Shown: positions 1 through 13,103 of the stretch, one piece after another | Layout of the letters: every line of letters starts with the position of its first letter | Position numbering within the stretch: position 1 is the first letter of the stretch | DNA from: Bradysia coprophila | Taxonomy: Eukaryota; Arthropoda; Insecta; Diptera; Sciaridae | Reading direction: 5' to 3' | Assembly (NCBI RefSeq): GCF_014529535.1 | Contig: NW_023503292.1 | Location: 124,001-188,000, forward strand | DNA: 64,000 nt | Position numbers and translations under genes: made by a program | The notes under the pieces: generated by a model | What the model saw: the letters and a program-made list of their open reading frames with translations, nothing else | Database searches by the model: none | What the model was told of the DNA's origin: nothing

Positions 1-857
1 CCAAATCATGTAAAGACATTGTGGTGTCGTAGAATTGTCCCAGGCCCATTTCATGGGCTGCATTCTTCAGAATGTAATAAAATAAACGAAGGCAGGACAG
101 AGATGTTATTGGCGGCGTATCTAATTGAACACCAAGCTTATTGGCTATTATTCCAGCCATTCTTTCCAAGTCGCCAGATGTACAGCGACACTGATAGGTG
201 TAAAGAACAGTTTTTTTGTCAGTAACATTCGACGATCAAACAGGTTGTGAAAACTTACTTGTGAAATTGCTACTAAGTCTTCGGTATCAATTTGTGGTAA
301 GCCTAATTGTTGAATTGCCAAGTGGAATGATCCGACGCTGATACATGCAATGTGTTTCGGACGTACTTTCATTTTTGTTAAAAATCGATCAACTAAATTA
401 ATAGCTGCGAATAGAACATCACTCGGCAAATCGTACCAAACTTTTAAGCAACGTAGTACGTGTGCGGCCCCATCTCTAGCACCTATGGTGACTTCACCAT
501 TCTAAGGCCAAGGAAAAATTGGAAAATTGAATTAGTACAAACGAATGGACAAAAATGGTGATCGTTCTTTACCTGTGCTTCTTGAGGCAAGTACAAGCAA
601 GGCTGATATTTGATCTCCAACATCAGAGTTTCATTCAGCTTTGCAAATAGTTCTTCAGTAGACGGATTAAGCAATTCAGACGCAGTTTCATCTGCATTGC
701 CCAATGGTACTGTGGCAGCAGCATCCGGCGTCCCAAGCCGAACCCCTATAGGTATCCGCTGCAATCGCATCTCTTCTTGCGCCTCACTTTGATCATCGAT
801 ACTGTTGTTGTTGTCAAGGATACCAGAGGTAGCAGAGTAGCGTACAGGGACAGACAT
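1..857 (-). CDS. CycG: Cyclin G, 5' part (runs off the left edge)
   Basis: Cyclin G is an atypical cyclin; in flies it acts in cell-cycle and growth control, partly through PP2A. I see three exons on the minus strand: 857-573 (95 codons), 501-259 (81 codons) and 190 down past base 1. Introns have GT-AG borders (71 and 68 bases) in phase 0. The start is the ATG at 857, giving MSVPVRYSATSG; this N-terminal part is low in complexity and not conserved. The cyclin box is in exon 2, with LKVWYDLPSDVLFAAINLVD and RFLTKMKVRPKHIACIS, followed in exon 3 by a Cys-containing segment and LRLFYYILKNAA. The C-terminus is outside the window. The assignment to cyclin G rather than cyclin I rests on remembered similarity of the cyclin box. 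No frameshift is seen. Confidence 0.85.
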
Positions 858-1800
858 AGTTAGGGCTGGCCTAGTACCTATCGAATAGAATGTTTCGAAA
901 ACCGTTTCGTTAAATCACAAGTCGACAATTTGCTCGTCAAATTACGAAATGAAAATTGAGTCGAGAAATTTGATCGATTTTGATTTTTAACAGAAAACTG
1001 GTTTATATTCCAGGAAGGTACTATGTATACACTTCTTAGAAAAGAATTGTAGGCCTTAACGATCGAAACCACTTCAGAATTGACGGAACAATTCTGTAAT
1101 GAATTCGTGTTAATTCGATGAAAACCCAAGTTTATTGTACACACTGGTTATATAATCAAAATGGATGCCAAATTGTTATAAACCTTCGTACAATTTTTTT
1201 TGTTTGTTTATTTTATTGTGTTTCTAAAACCCAAATACGCAATTGATATTCAGTACAAATTGGCCGAATGAATTTCGAAAAATTATTTAGCCTTAGTACT
1301 GATTTTTATGGTAAGCCTTACACACGGCTTTAAATCAATTTTATCAATTTCAAGTAAAATTATGTTTTATACTTTTTCTGTATCTGTAAAAGATAAATTG
1401 GCGATTAAAAAAAAATGTAAAATTAAAAATGATCAAAATAATTAGCAGTGTTATACAAAACGATCTAAAAATAATAAATGAAAAGTTTGTAGCCGGCGTG
1501 CAGTGTATCGGACAGATTACGGGAAAATGCCCCATCAACTATGCCGAATATGGAAAGACACAAATCTGTACACAGTAAAATAGTGCAACAAGTTGACATC
1601 CGGAAATCTTACGTATCATCTTACAAGAGAAGTGGATACGAAAAGAAAAACGTCAATCTTTCTATAAAGCACACCAGTTATAATTTGACATGAACGATAC
1701 TTCTCAATGATTGTTTTCATAAAAATTTTGACACATCACCAAAGACCAGTTAGAATAACTGGTCCAAATCATATTGCCTTCTCTCTCATCATAACAGACT

Positions 1801-2003
1801 ATACAGTGTTAACGGAGAGCAAAAATCAATTCAATTTAACTGCTCATCGAATAATGTCAAAATTTTATGAATGAAATCGATATTCGAAGTTCGAATCAAA
1901 GTATGAATTCGGTGTGTGTATCATTCTGTCATTTTGGCATTGCACTCGAGGTCAGTTGAGTTTAACTGAGCCGAAATCTCTCTCTGCCAGTAAACACTGT
2001 ATT
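1801..2003. repeat. Degenerate foldback element
   Basis: The left arm near 1805 (CAGTGTTAACGGAGAG, then AATTTAACTG) recurs inverted near 1955-2003 (CAGTTGAGTTTAACTGAG, then the complement of CAGTGTTTACTGG). A related left arm (GTGTTAACGTAGAG) lies at about 8497. It looks like an old MITE family; the arms are too diverged to set exact ends. Confidence 0.4.
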
Positions 2004-3538
2004 ACTAACTGCTGAGTTACAACTCCGAATTTCATTCACAAATTGCAAATTATGATTGAAAATTCGAGTTGTAATTTCGCATCTGTCACATTTACATTGC
2101 TCTCTAAATGGCCAGTAAGATTGTCCCCAATTGTGAAATTGACATAAGATTGATGTGCTTAGGTCAAAGATTAACCATGGGTGTAGTGCTTTATGTAAGC
2201 CCGCATTGAGCGACGGAAAGAACAATGAATGTTATTCTTCCAAAAAAATCAATTCGGGCAAATAATTACAATTGAAATGAGCGAAAGGTGTGGCCATTTA
2301 ATTCCGAGATGTCATCCAAGAAAGTAGACATCTGATGATCAGATTCTAGCGATCAGATGTAATATAGTACACCTGGTTTGGAGATTCTTTTAGTTGGACA
2401 GTGTGACGGTTGCAGCTGGAGGCAAAGGAGAGGTTTTGCAGCCAAACACATCATAATAAACTAATTTAAAACTAAACGAAATCAATGTGCACTAATGCGT
2501 AAAGTGCAACGAGTTGACCATCATTAAAATCTTTCAATTCAATCCAAACTTTCGTTTCAACAACAATGAAACGAAGTACTTACAAAGTGCAAAATGTCCA
2601 CAATCACAAGAAATTAAATTAAATTGAACTGTTTTCAAGGTCAAATCGGAATTGAAAACTTTGTGCTATAATGCACAATGGCAAATTGAATGACTGACTG
2701 TAAGAGATAAACGTATTGTTTGATGCATTCTGATAATTTATAGCAAAAAGCTATTTATATTACAGATAATTGAGCGATTTGATACCGTCGACTTAAAGTC
2801 TGACTTTCAGCATGATTACATTGGGCGGATTAATACACCGCAACCGCGAAGTTTATTTTTAAAACTTTCAACAAATCCAATCGGAATGAGCTCAAAGTTT
2901 CGACAATTGATAGAACCCATCGATTTTATTTTAAAGTTATGTACAGTTTTGGATCGAGATTGACATGAAATACAGTTTGGATGTTAGTTCTATTGAAAGG
3001 CAGATTGACCTCACATTGCTTAAGGTCGAAAAGAGACGAAAAATTTGAAACAGTTCAGTTTCCAACTAAGTGAATGCAATGGAAGCTAGATTAGATCCAA
3101 AAAAAAAGTCAATTCATGTCCAATACGATGTAAGGACCGAGAAAAGAGGTTAAGATAGCAGAGAAGGTAAATAAAAAATTGTTTTTTTTATTGACAATCC
3201 AAGTTGAATTAACAGAAAATATCTCAATATTATCTAAACAAAAACACTCGACAAAAACGACGCAACGATGACGACGGAATGAGAAAAATAAAAATTTCGT
3301 AGTTTTTTCAGACAATACCAGACTTTATAACACGACCATTTTCTTGCAATTGTATCAATAAATGTGGTTATAATAGATCGACGAAAAAGAAGAAGAAGAA
3401 ACCGATTCATCCATTTTTTTCGGATGATCAGAGTCAATATAACGTTTTCGAGCTCGTAAACAAAAATATTTTGCTAAGACAAACAGCAAATATATTTTTG
3501 TTTGATGGAATGTGGAGGACATTGAGGGTAGATGAAAG

Positions 3539-3978
3539 CAGGGCTTGTTAATTCTGAAAATTCATAAAGTTTTCAATAATTGAGATATAATTCCTAAAAA
3601 ATTCGGACATTTTTTTCGGAATTTATTCAGAATCATTCGGAATTGGTCCAAATTTTCAGAGTTAACATTGCCAATAATAAGCCTGACATGAATACAAGAC
3701 GTTTTATTCTTAATTGTCAGGCAATTTATCATAAAAAATAGAAGTGCCCTTCTCGACCACACACAGGACCAATTTTTACAAATAGAATTCTATAAAATTC
3801 TTTAAAATAATTCTGAAAATTCCTAACTTTTTGAATGTTTAAACAGAAATAAATTCCTAAAGATAATAGGCCCCGCATTGCATGACTGATGTTATTCGGA
3901 AAAATTCCAGACAATTTTGACAATTTTTTTTTAAGATTTCGAATTTTCAGAATTAAAATGAACAAATAATAAGCCCTG
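3539..3978. repeat. CAGGGCTTGTTA foldback element, possibly hAT-like
   Basis: It begins CAGGGCTTGTTAATTCTG and ends with the complement CAGGGCTTATTATTTG, about 440 bases. The interior is made of degenerate AATTCTGAAAATTCC-like segments in both orientations. A shorter relative lies at 15104-15224 (CAGGGCTAATTATTCGG), and similar AT-rich interior sequence is seen at 63720-64000. No target duplication is preserved, so the ends are inferred from the CAGGG-type termini. Confidence 0.5.
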
Positions 3979-5950
3979 TTCTCGATACCACTTGACTAAA
4001 ACTGCTGAAGGAACGTAGATTTTCATTGAATTCATACAAGCTGAAGCGAAATTATTTATAAATTTTTCACGATATAATTGCTTTGTTTATCGATTTTAAA
4101 CTCTCTTAGTTGTGGTGTGCGTAAACATGGCATTGGCACAAGTTGTTTAGCGACCCAAAACATTTTTTTTTCTATAAAAAGAGGTGATAATATGGTAAAT
4201 AAACGCAGCAAAAGGTGCTGAACAGTGAACGCGACATAATAATTTTGAAAGTAAATTATTGATGATTTTATCCTTCAAGAAACCTCGCGCAAAAAACATT
4301 CAAAAAATGTTAAAATATTTTGATTTTGTTGACTATGAGGAGTCCGAAAAAAAATGTTATTGACAAATGCAACAGACGAACAAAATTTTTACATTTTTTT
4401 GATTTTATAATTTCCGGCATCACAAGCTGTCCTTACGAACAAGTTACGTAATTTAAGTTGGAGACGATTTTTTTTATAATTTTAATTTTGGAAATGTTTA
4501 TCAAGTGAAAATGTTTATCTTCGAACAAAAAAACAAAAAAAAAACGTTACAGACTTTGAGTAATAAAAGATAACAAAATAGAAAAATAATGTTTGTTGAG
4601 GTAAATAAACTACACACGGAACATGCAGCCTTCCAGTGTTTCATTTTTGATAAACACGAAAACGAAACTCCATTGAATGTTAGGCGTTTTTTAAGCACAA
4701 AAAACGTAAACATAATTTTCGATCCACTAAATTATCATTTTAACGGTAAAATGCAAACCTACTCGATAAAGTTCGTTGAAATTCGGGATAAAAATATCGC
4801 TTTACTGGTCTCAACTTGGTCATAGTTACACTTTTACAATTGTCCAAGTAAAATAGCATTGCATCACACTGATCGAATAACAACAACAAAAAATAAACTA
4901 AAAATGTTTCTGCAGAGCCACAACCGAACTAGTATAAAGTTAAAGGGGGAATACAATTCGACAGCTGAACGCTACTGATATATTTTACGTTTTATGTGGC
5001 AATATACACAACTGGCAAATGCAACAAAGAGAAGAAGAAAACACATTTGTATATGGTGATATATGCTGTGTGCTGCAAGGGGTTGCATATTTTATTAATG
5101 GAAGAAAAACATTTTTTTTTATGGTTGAACTCGTGAACACAAAATAATAGTATAAACAGCTATATACACCTGGGGGTCCCCCACCCAATTGAATGTTGCA
5201 TTTATAAATTTATTTGTTTTTTTTTTATAACAAAGACATTGTGTGACATCACAAATTCGCGTCGCGCAGTCGACATACATCTCGCGACATAAAATTTTAT
5301 ATTTTTGGGCTGTGATTTTTTCGATTGAATTTATTCAATGGAAAAACTGTGTATCGGGCTCTGCATTACAAAGGTTTTTATGCACAAACGAAAATTGGGT
5401 AACGTTGCGTTCTAGGACATTTTTTTTGATGAAAACATTAAGAATGTTACGTACTGATTGTATGAAGCAATCCCGCATAATACGATCCTACCGGATCTAC
5501 GCACAAAAAATTATTTTCCTGCAAAGATCTTTATCAATGTGTATCAATGCTTCATTTCATCTGAAAAACAAACAAAAAATTCGTCAAATACGAAAAACAA
5601 TAATTTCTAATTAGAAACACAATGACTGCATTTTATGAGTAACATTGCGCAATTATTGGGAAATTTGAGACTCAGAAAATTTAACAGAGAAATCGGTTAA
5701 CATGCCTGTCGAAAGTGGTAAGAAAGCCATATCGAAGACATTTTTGCAATTTCGTTTTCGTATCGTTTAAATTTTTGAGTTGTTCACGCTTTTGTTGTTT
5801 AATGGAAACGGGAAAACATTTTTTGCGGATTTCAAATTGTCTCTCTTTAAGGAAACGAGTATTCTGAATATCGATGTCTGTTATAAGTAAAATTTGTTTT
5901 TTTTTGTTTCACAAATTTAATGTGATAGTATTAAACGTCAAGTCGTAACA

Positions 5951-6120
5951 TGGAAAAGAAGTACGAATGCACCGTATGTGCCAAAAAATTTCGCGGAAAA
6001 TATGAATTGGAACGGCATAAACGTTCCAGGTTTGGATGCATCCATAACACTGCACATATGTGTTCGTCATGCAAAAAGGAATTACTACTGTATCAGCATA
6101 TTACGTTACGAGTTGGTTAA
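5951..6120 (+). pseudogene. Frameshifted C2H2-like zinc-finger relic
   Basis: From the ATG at 5951 the frame reads MEKKYECTVCAKKFRG, the first half of a classic zinc finger (Cys-x2-Cys, then Phe). The second half continues in the next frame from 6001 as YELERHKRSRFGC, supplying the Leu and His and a Cys six residues later. This is followed by MCSSCKKELLLYQH, another CxxC piece, and a stop at 6118-6120. One missing base near 6000 joins the halves. It is therefore either a dead copy of a zinc-finger gene or mobile-element ORF, or an artefact of a one-base sequence error. The parent family is not identified. Confidence 0.4.
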
Positions 6121-7493
6121 CAATCCATTGAATCGGATTCTTCGTTAGATTGGAGGATTTGAAGGGTCGCCCATTATAAGAGTTTATTTTCGTGAGATTC
6201 CAAATTTTGACACAATTTTGACTGAGAGTAGGATCAGTAGGATCAGAATATTCGTAGTTTGTACTTCAGAATGCATCTGACGAATAGAATCTGTAAAAGG
6301 AGTACACCGACTCAGAGGACCTGATTTTGAGAATTATTTCGCTAACTTTCAACGAATTTCACTAAACTTTGTGAAATATGGTGTAATTTAGTGAAATATT
6401 TTTCAATGGCAGGTCCTGCACCGATTTGAAACTCTCAGTACAAGATGAAATTTGAGTGAAAACTGAGCTACTGAACCTCACTATTATTGACGATAAAATA
6501 AACAATTCGCCAAGCTCTCGATCGACCATTTGTAAAATGTCAGCTTAAATAATGAGACAATGTCACTTTATGAGACGAGTGTATCGTAAATAGAAACTTT
6601 AATTAGGCGATTTTTACCATCAAAAAATGGTAAAATGGAGACAAAAAAACTTTCGCATTTACAACCATCATATCGGGTGTGTTTGTTTCGTATTATTATG
6701 TGAAATTTCTAATTCAAATTTGAAATTTATTTGCATTTGTAATCATTTTACATTTTCAGTTTACTGTAAACATTTTATTTACCATTTCTGAATCTCTCGT
6801 ACTCGCCGTTTTTTTTTCTTTTTGTGTATTGTATACATAAATGTTCAACTAACTCTCGCATATTATTACAATATAATTTCAAGTCAAGAAATATTATGTT
6901 CAAGATAGTGAACAGAATCTAACCAACTTTTTTTTTGTACAAACTGAAATGAGTCTTATCTAATAAAACTGTGGAAAATAAGTATCGTTAAAAATACGGT
7001 AATATGCTGTAATAGAAGAAAAAGCTGTTTCCATATCTTAGTAGCGAAATCTGTTTTTTTCGCATCAAGCCCAAAACATAAACTGGAAAAATTAAGATTG
7101 GGTATTGAAGTGTTCTACACACAACTAATAACCTGTGTGACCTTAGACCTATGTGACTGTATACCACGCTCGGGTAGCAAACTCCAATAACTCATAAAAA
7201 AAACGAAAACGAAATTACTGTCCGACTTTTGCGTAAATAACTATTTTCTTTGTGTTGTGTAGTTCAACTCTACCCACTTAAATATACGATGAACTTGCGT
7301 ATATAGTGTATGTACTGACGTTTTATGTATGACGATTGGTACACAACGAAGTAATATTTATTTCGAATAAGTTGGGTCGAGGCAAGCGAAAAAGAGAACA
7401 TTGCATCGTAACAGGTGAGAGCGAGATATGCGTATAGATTCACATAGAGCTATGGATATGAGTGTACAAAGAAAATATAATTTTTTTTTGGGG

Positions 7494-7515
7494 TGATCAT
7501 GTTCGAACATGATCA
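7494..7515. repeat. 22-bp perfect palindrome
   Basis: TGATCATGTTC and its exact complement GAACATGATCA abut with no spacer. No gene lies nearby; its role is unknown and it could be chance or a transposon remnant. Confidence 0.6.
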
Positions 7516-8978
7516 ACAACAGGCAAAATTTCTAGAAAAAATCACGTAACATATCCGAACCCGAAATTTACAATAATTATTTGAACGCTTTAGGGACAAT
7601 ATTCGAAATTCGAATTGAACGAAAACTGAATGGTTCGATTCACATAAAGAGATTTAGGTTAGTCAAACAAAAAGGCGAATGAAATCATTTGTTGTTATAA
7701 AACAGTTTCGAATTCTTATAATAGGCACTTCGATGACCCATTCATCATTTCATTTTAATGACAATTAAAGCCATGAATTTTAATGTCAAAAATGTTTCGT
7801 TTTATTTGGCCTTGGTTCGAATTATATTTGTTGAATGTTGATCATAAAAAAAAATTCTCGAATTTTAATATTTTTTCACAATTTTTCCCAATCAAAATGG
7901 CCGTCGTTGAAGCCAATACGAAACTACTGTACGCACTATATTAACTTAGTTTACAATTATACAATTACACATTTTCATTTAAAAGACTGGTCAAAATTCG
8001 AAAGGATGGTGGAAACAACAAATTAATTGGATATTTACCCGGATGCCGTTTGGATTTATTGCAATTTATCGCCCAACTTCTATAAAAAATTACTTATGCA
8101 CTCACTAGATTCCTTCTAAATGACTACTAAAAATTACATCAGCTTGATTTTGGAAAAATATCTTTGTGACAATGACTGCACTGGTATGGGTGAATCTTAT
8201 TCTATACGGATAGGAAAATATTTTGAAAATCGTTCAGTCGTGTTTGTGTGTGAGCAGTCAATTGAAGTTGGAGCATAGTCGAACGAACGGTAGATGGGTA
8301 AGCAGATTGTAACCGGTTGGATAGTGGCGGAGATAATAGGTTTGTTCCAAGTAAATATAAACTAGTCATTTTTCTAACGCATGCAGTAATGTCTTGTGAA
8401 AATTTTGACAGGTCCACCCTCATAAGTTAAAAAGTTGTCAAAATTCACTGGTTAAACTCAACGAAGAATTACTATACGCGCCCTTAAGTGTGCATTGTGT
8501 TAACGTAGAGTGAAGATCAATTAAATTTAACTGGCCTTGAGCAAGGCTGTATACTCAGGGGAGATGCAGATGCAGATACGCGGCGTACACACCACGTTTC
8601 ATACAAAAAATTTTCATTCAATATGTCTTCTTCGTTTGTAATTAACATTTTGGTGAATTTGTTTGTATGGAAAAGGTGTGTTCCATCTAAAAAAATGGCG
8701 ATCTGCGTGACCTCCCCAAAGTATACAGCCTTGGCCTTGAGGGCAATGTCAACCACTTTGAATGAAAATAAACTTAAAGTTCGCCTTTTCGAAATAAAAA
8801 TGTTGTACAGAGTGTTCCAGCTCGAATTCCAACACAAACTTCGTCAGGGTGACAGCACGTATTTTATAATCGTTTTTTTTTACAGCGATCACACCGAATT
8901 GTGTGTTTGTGTTCGAATTCAAGCACATGTTTCTTCTCTCATTTTAACATTGCTCTCAAGCAATGGAAGTATAAACCA

Positions 8979-9118
8979 GGTATGGTCTGTTCGTTCATAC
9001 AAACCGGAGGACATAGCGATTTCATATAAACAAACTCAACTCTCATGGGAGGTGAGTTTGTTTCTATGAAATTGCTGTGTCCTCCGCTGCATACAAAGTT
9101 TGACATTCGACCATACCC
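8979..9118. repeat. Foldback repeat upstream of Fntb
   Basis: GTATGGTCTGTTCG at the left is mirrored by CGACCATAC at the right. The inner arms GGAGGACATAGCGATTTCAT and AACAAACTCAACTC are mirrored by GAGTTTGTTTC, ATGAAATTGCTG and TGTCCTCC. The structure is a roughly 140-base imperfect hairpin, probably a MITE, 320 bases before the Fntb start codon. Confidence 0.6.
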
Positions 9119-9436
9119 TGTGTTGACCAGTTTCTGAGTCTCCTCTATACTACCTCTGTACGGTCAACTTGGCCGGCCGCTGACACATCTGCTTCAATGA
9201 GAAAAGAATGCGAAAAAACATATGACAATGACAATGTAGTGGTTTGAGTTGGTTGCAGTAGATGTCGCTCTCGTATCATTATCACTCATAATTTAATATT
9301 TGTAACCTCTCTGAGAATATATCTACGTAATTTCAATATTTCTTTCGATTAATATTCAGCGTTGTACGACGATTTTCCTCAGTCTTTGTCGACATGCATT
9401 TCAATTGAATAGTCGAATTGAAAACAGAACGCTCAC

Positions 9437-11205
9437 ATGGATCATCCCAGTAATCTTCGCGATTATTCCGCTCTAAGGAACGAGAAATTCGATGAGGAAA
9501 GGGTGTCGACACCAACTTCAACGGAACAGGTAACTGTTTGTTTTCTGATTTTGCCGAACACACCGGACAATTCGGTTCATTCACAACAATTTCCCGTTCA
9601 GATCAAAACAGAGCGACTGATTAGCCGTTGCTTTGAGCGACTGGAACAGTTGATTTGCCTGGAACCGACACTACCGCAGATCCATCGAAATGAACACATT
9701 CGGTTCCTGGAATCGGGCATCCGACACCTTAGCACAGCGTACGAGTGTTTGGACAGTAGTCGGCCGTGGATAGTGTATTGGATTTTGAATGCGGCCCATT
9801 TACTCAATCACAGTTTCAGTGAGGTGCTGCTCGACCAAATTGTTGATTTTTTGGTCAAATGTCGATCGCCGGATGGTGGTTTTGGCGGTGGTCCTGGTCA
9901 GGCTCCACATCTAGCACCAACTTACGCAGCTGTTAACAGTCTGTGTATTATCGGAACCGAAAAGGCGTACAAAGCACTTGATAGGTAAACTACGAACGTT
10001 TCTCTGGTAAAATTTGCAAGTCCGGCTTTGTATGGGTCTTTTAAATCTGTCTTATGCCTGTCTTCGCTTCCCCCATTCAATAGCTCCAGCCCGTTTTCGT
10101 GTATTATTGTCTGTTCCAGAGCCTGAACATTGTCGTTGTTATTGCAGGCCGAGCTTAAAGAAGTTCTTAATCAGTGTTCATGAACCGAACGGAGCGTTTC
10201 GCATGCATGTCGGTGGCGAAATTGATGTGCGTGGCTGTTACTGTGCAATAACTGCAGCAAAATTAGCAAACTTTTCAAAGAGAGACATAGACGAGATCTT
10301 CGAAAATACCGTCGAATGGATAGTCAGTTGCCAGACGTATGAAGGTGGTATCGGTGGTGCACCCGATCTCGAAGCACACGGTGGCTACGCATTCTGTGGA
10401 ATTGCCGCACTAACATTGCTCGGATCGACTGGAAAGTTAAATCTAAAATCGTTACTGGTAATGCGATGATGATGATCGTAAACGTTTCGACCATTCGAAA
10501 AACCATTTCCACTTGTCGACTTTCAGAAATGGGCCGTGAATCGCCAGATGCGTTATGAAGGCGGATTTCAAGGTCGAACGAATAAATTGGTTGACGGTTG
10601 TTACAGTTTCTGGCAGGGTGCATCCATACCAATTATCCAAGTCCTCCTGCAAATAAACGGTTAGCGAATACGGACGTCCATCGTTTCCCGTTTAAACCGT
10701 ACTTTAATTTACAGAGCCGTTCCTGGGCGATCTAATTGAACGACCGATTTTCGATAGACGTGCTCTCCAAGAATATGTTTTAATTTGTTGTCAACGACCC
10801 GAAGGTGGCCTTTTAGACAAGCCTGGCAAGTAAGTAGTTCATCAATAGTCACTCGCTTAAACGACTAGCAAATTGTCGGTTTCCCTTATTGATACCAGGC
10901 CGCCAGACTTCTATCACACGTGTTATACGCTGAGCGGTGTGTCCATATCGCAGCACTGTAAAATTGATATGTTTCCATTCGTCATTGGACCGCCGGAAAA
11001 CGAAGTGATGCCCACACATCCGATCTACAATATACCGCCGTTGGCAGCGTGGAAAGTGTTCACATACTTTCAGAAGAACACCGACGACATGTACGAATCG
11101 GAACACAACAGTTGTAACATAGACGACAGCGAAGGTGATGAATTTGTTCGTAGCGAGAGTCAACCGACTGAAACGGATGAAAGTTTTGAAATTGTTGACG
11201 ACTGA
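9437..11205 (+). CDS. Fntb: Protein farnesyltransferase subunit beta
   Basis: The beta subunit holds the active site of the cytosolic enzyme that adds a farnesyl group to CaaX cysteines of Ras-like proteins, lamins and others; it works with the alpha subunit, not seen here. Exons are 9437-9529, 9602-9984, 10148-10457, 10527-10659, 10715-10829 and 10899-11205, which join to 446 codons plus stop. The prenyltransferase repeats are plain: SPDGGFGGGPGQAPHLAPTY, NGAFRMHVGGE, YEGGIGGAP, YEGGFQGR and PEGGLLDKPGK. The zinc ligands of the family are present as D285 and C287 (LVDGCYSFWQG) and H351 (DFYHTCYTLSG). The length suits the family. The last 30 residues are very acidic, as in other beta subunits. 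The start ATG gives a short non-conserved lead, so an upstream start cannot be excluded. Confidence 0.95.
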
Positions 11206-11278
11206 CGACTGTCGTTTAACATTTCATTTGTCTTTACAGACTTTAGTTGGTAGAGCCTTTGAATTTTTAATCATTTTT

Positions 11279-11284
11279 AATAAA
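11279..11284 (+). promoter_or_regulatory. Poly(A) signal of Fntb
   Basis: AATAAA lies 74 bases after the Fntb stop codon, in a T-rich 3' UTR, at a normal distance for a cleavage signal. Confidence 0.6.
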
Positions 11285-11319
11285 GAATCGCGGATTTCAC
11301 TTCGTGCTTTTTTTTAAGG

Positions 11320-13103
11320 TTATTGATTAGACTAATCTGCATTGCTAGTAGAAATGGTGGACCCACGTTTTTATACTGTTTTAGGGCATACTATTGATCG
11401 AAAATGTCGATAGATATTCGTAGTTCGGGCTCTCAGGCAGCTTCAACGAATTTTTCACAACGCAGACAAGATAATCTTCATTTTCTCCCCACTGCCTTTG
11501 GAAGCCTTTATTGTGAGAAACGATGTGTTCACCTCGGAAAAAACTTGGAAATTGCGTTTTCTCGGGTAACTTGAACTTTCTAACTTTTCTTCCCTCGTTG
11601 AACAAATAAATTTATTGCGGCTACAATCGGCCTAGTTAAGTTTTAAGGGTTACCAACAAAAAACAGAGTTTTGCAGCCAGACTTAGGTGAACGAAGCGTT
11701 TTTCATAAGTGCGAGGTTAGATTAACCATTCATCGCCACAAATCAAAAATCTTAATTTTCCAAACCATTTTTCATGGTTCATAGTTTTTCAAACAAACAC
11801 AAGAGAAAAAATGTTTTTTTTTCACCCCTGTTAAAAAAGAGGGAAGAAAAAATATGTTTTCTCCTCAGACCTGTCATCAGATAAAACGACATTTTCTCAT
11901 GGGCTCTTGAGTGTAATTTTACAAAAAATTCTGCGTAGGAAGTAGGAACAACTTTTAGCCGAAGATATCGTTTTGCGTAAAAATTGTTGAAATAGAGACA
12001 AATATTTTGGCACCATGTTAAAAGATAACTCGCTAGCGATTTCTACTTTCGGTAAATTCGTATAAGCACAAATCCAGTGTCGGACAATGCTACCACAGGT
12101 TTGTTACAGCGAAAATGATTGTTTGTAAAAATTAGCATAAAAATGTACATCTCTTCGTTCCAAGTGTAAGATTCATTCCCTGACACCCTTTCTATGCTTT
12201 CTATGCACAAAAAAATGGAACCATCACACATGAAAATGGGTCCGATTCTGGTTGTTTTTTCAAAGGAATCACTCTATTTAAGTTAATGACTACGTAAATG
12301 CGCGAGAATTTTGAAACCTATCTAATTACACTTTCCGAAGATATATCAGGAGTCAGGGGACCCGACTGATCAGAACGATTTTGCTCGATTTTGAACTAAC
12401 CAAATCCAAAATTTTAATAGATTGATTCAAAGAAATGCTTCGCTCAGCTTTAAAAGACAGTTGGTACCGTAAATATATAATCGCCGATGTAACGGTCAAA
12501 GTACATAAACACTGAAGGTAATGCCAACCCTCAGAGGATCAGAGAAATTTCGGATGGCGACATTCATTTTCGTAATGTTGCCACCATCATATTGTCTTGT
12601 GACTAATGTTGTTTAACCTGCTCAGTTTGTATGGAATCGAACTCACCTCACCACTGGCATCGGGGAATTCGGCACACGAAACAAAACAAAAAACTATGTT
12701 TCACACATATATTGAATTCGTTTGCGTCAAGTTGCAGCTAGTGGCGAGGTTTCGTACAAGATAGTGTTTTTAAGTGTTCTATTTGAGTTCTAGAATAAAA
12801 ATACAAAATCAGAAAAAAACCTGCCACACTACTCTAGGATAGGAAGGAATTAACATCAATATCAAATTAAAATGCCTTGAAAGAAGATTCAAATTTACCC
12901 ACTTTAAGGGGCGATATCCGCTTCGCACGTCTCACAGCTCTCACAGTGACTGTAAGTAGCTGCTCATGGCCCCACCGCTCCCATGCCTCTCCATGCTCTT
13001 ATTCCATACATACAATTACATATTTTGACAATTGATTATTAAAACCTGACATGTCATTCACCATCGGTCGCATTTGAAAATAAATCTTCGAGATCTTTTA
13101 GCT
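11320..13103. other. Spacer between Fntb and EMC1
   Basis: About 1.8 kb of AT-rich sequence without a recognisable gene or clear repeat. The last few hundred bases should hold the EMC1 promoter. I see no convincing TATA box or initiator that I would mark. Confidence 0.5.

Larger units (their letters stand above)
858..9436. other. Gene-poor AT-rich spacer between CycG and Fntb
   Basis: About 8.6 kb separates two divergent genes. It may hold the CycG promoter and a 5' UTR intron, but I cannot place either. Open frames here (for example 4589-4825 and 5243-5614) are not backed by recognisable domains or codon pattern. It contains foldback repeat remnants near 1800-2003, 3539-3978, 8484-8535 and 8979-9118, a 22-bp palindrome at 7494-7515, and a broken zinc-finger relic at 5951-6120. 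Confidence 0.6.

Noticed and set aside
5243..5614. 123-residue open frame
   Set aside because: No recognisable domain, no codon pattern like the real genes, and no splice context; likely chance.
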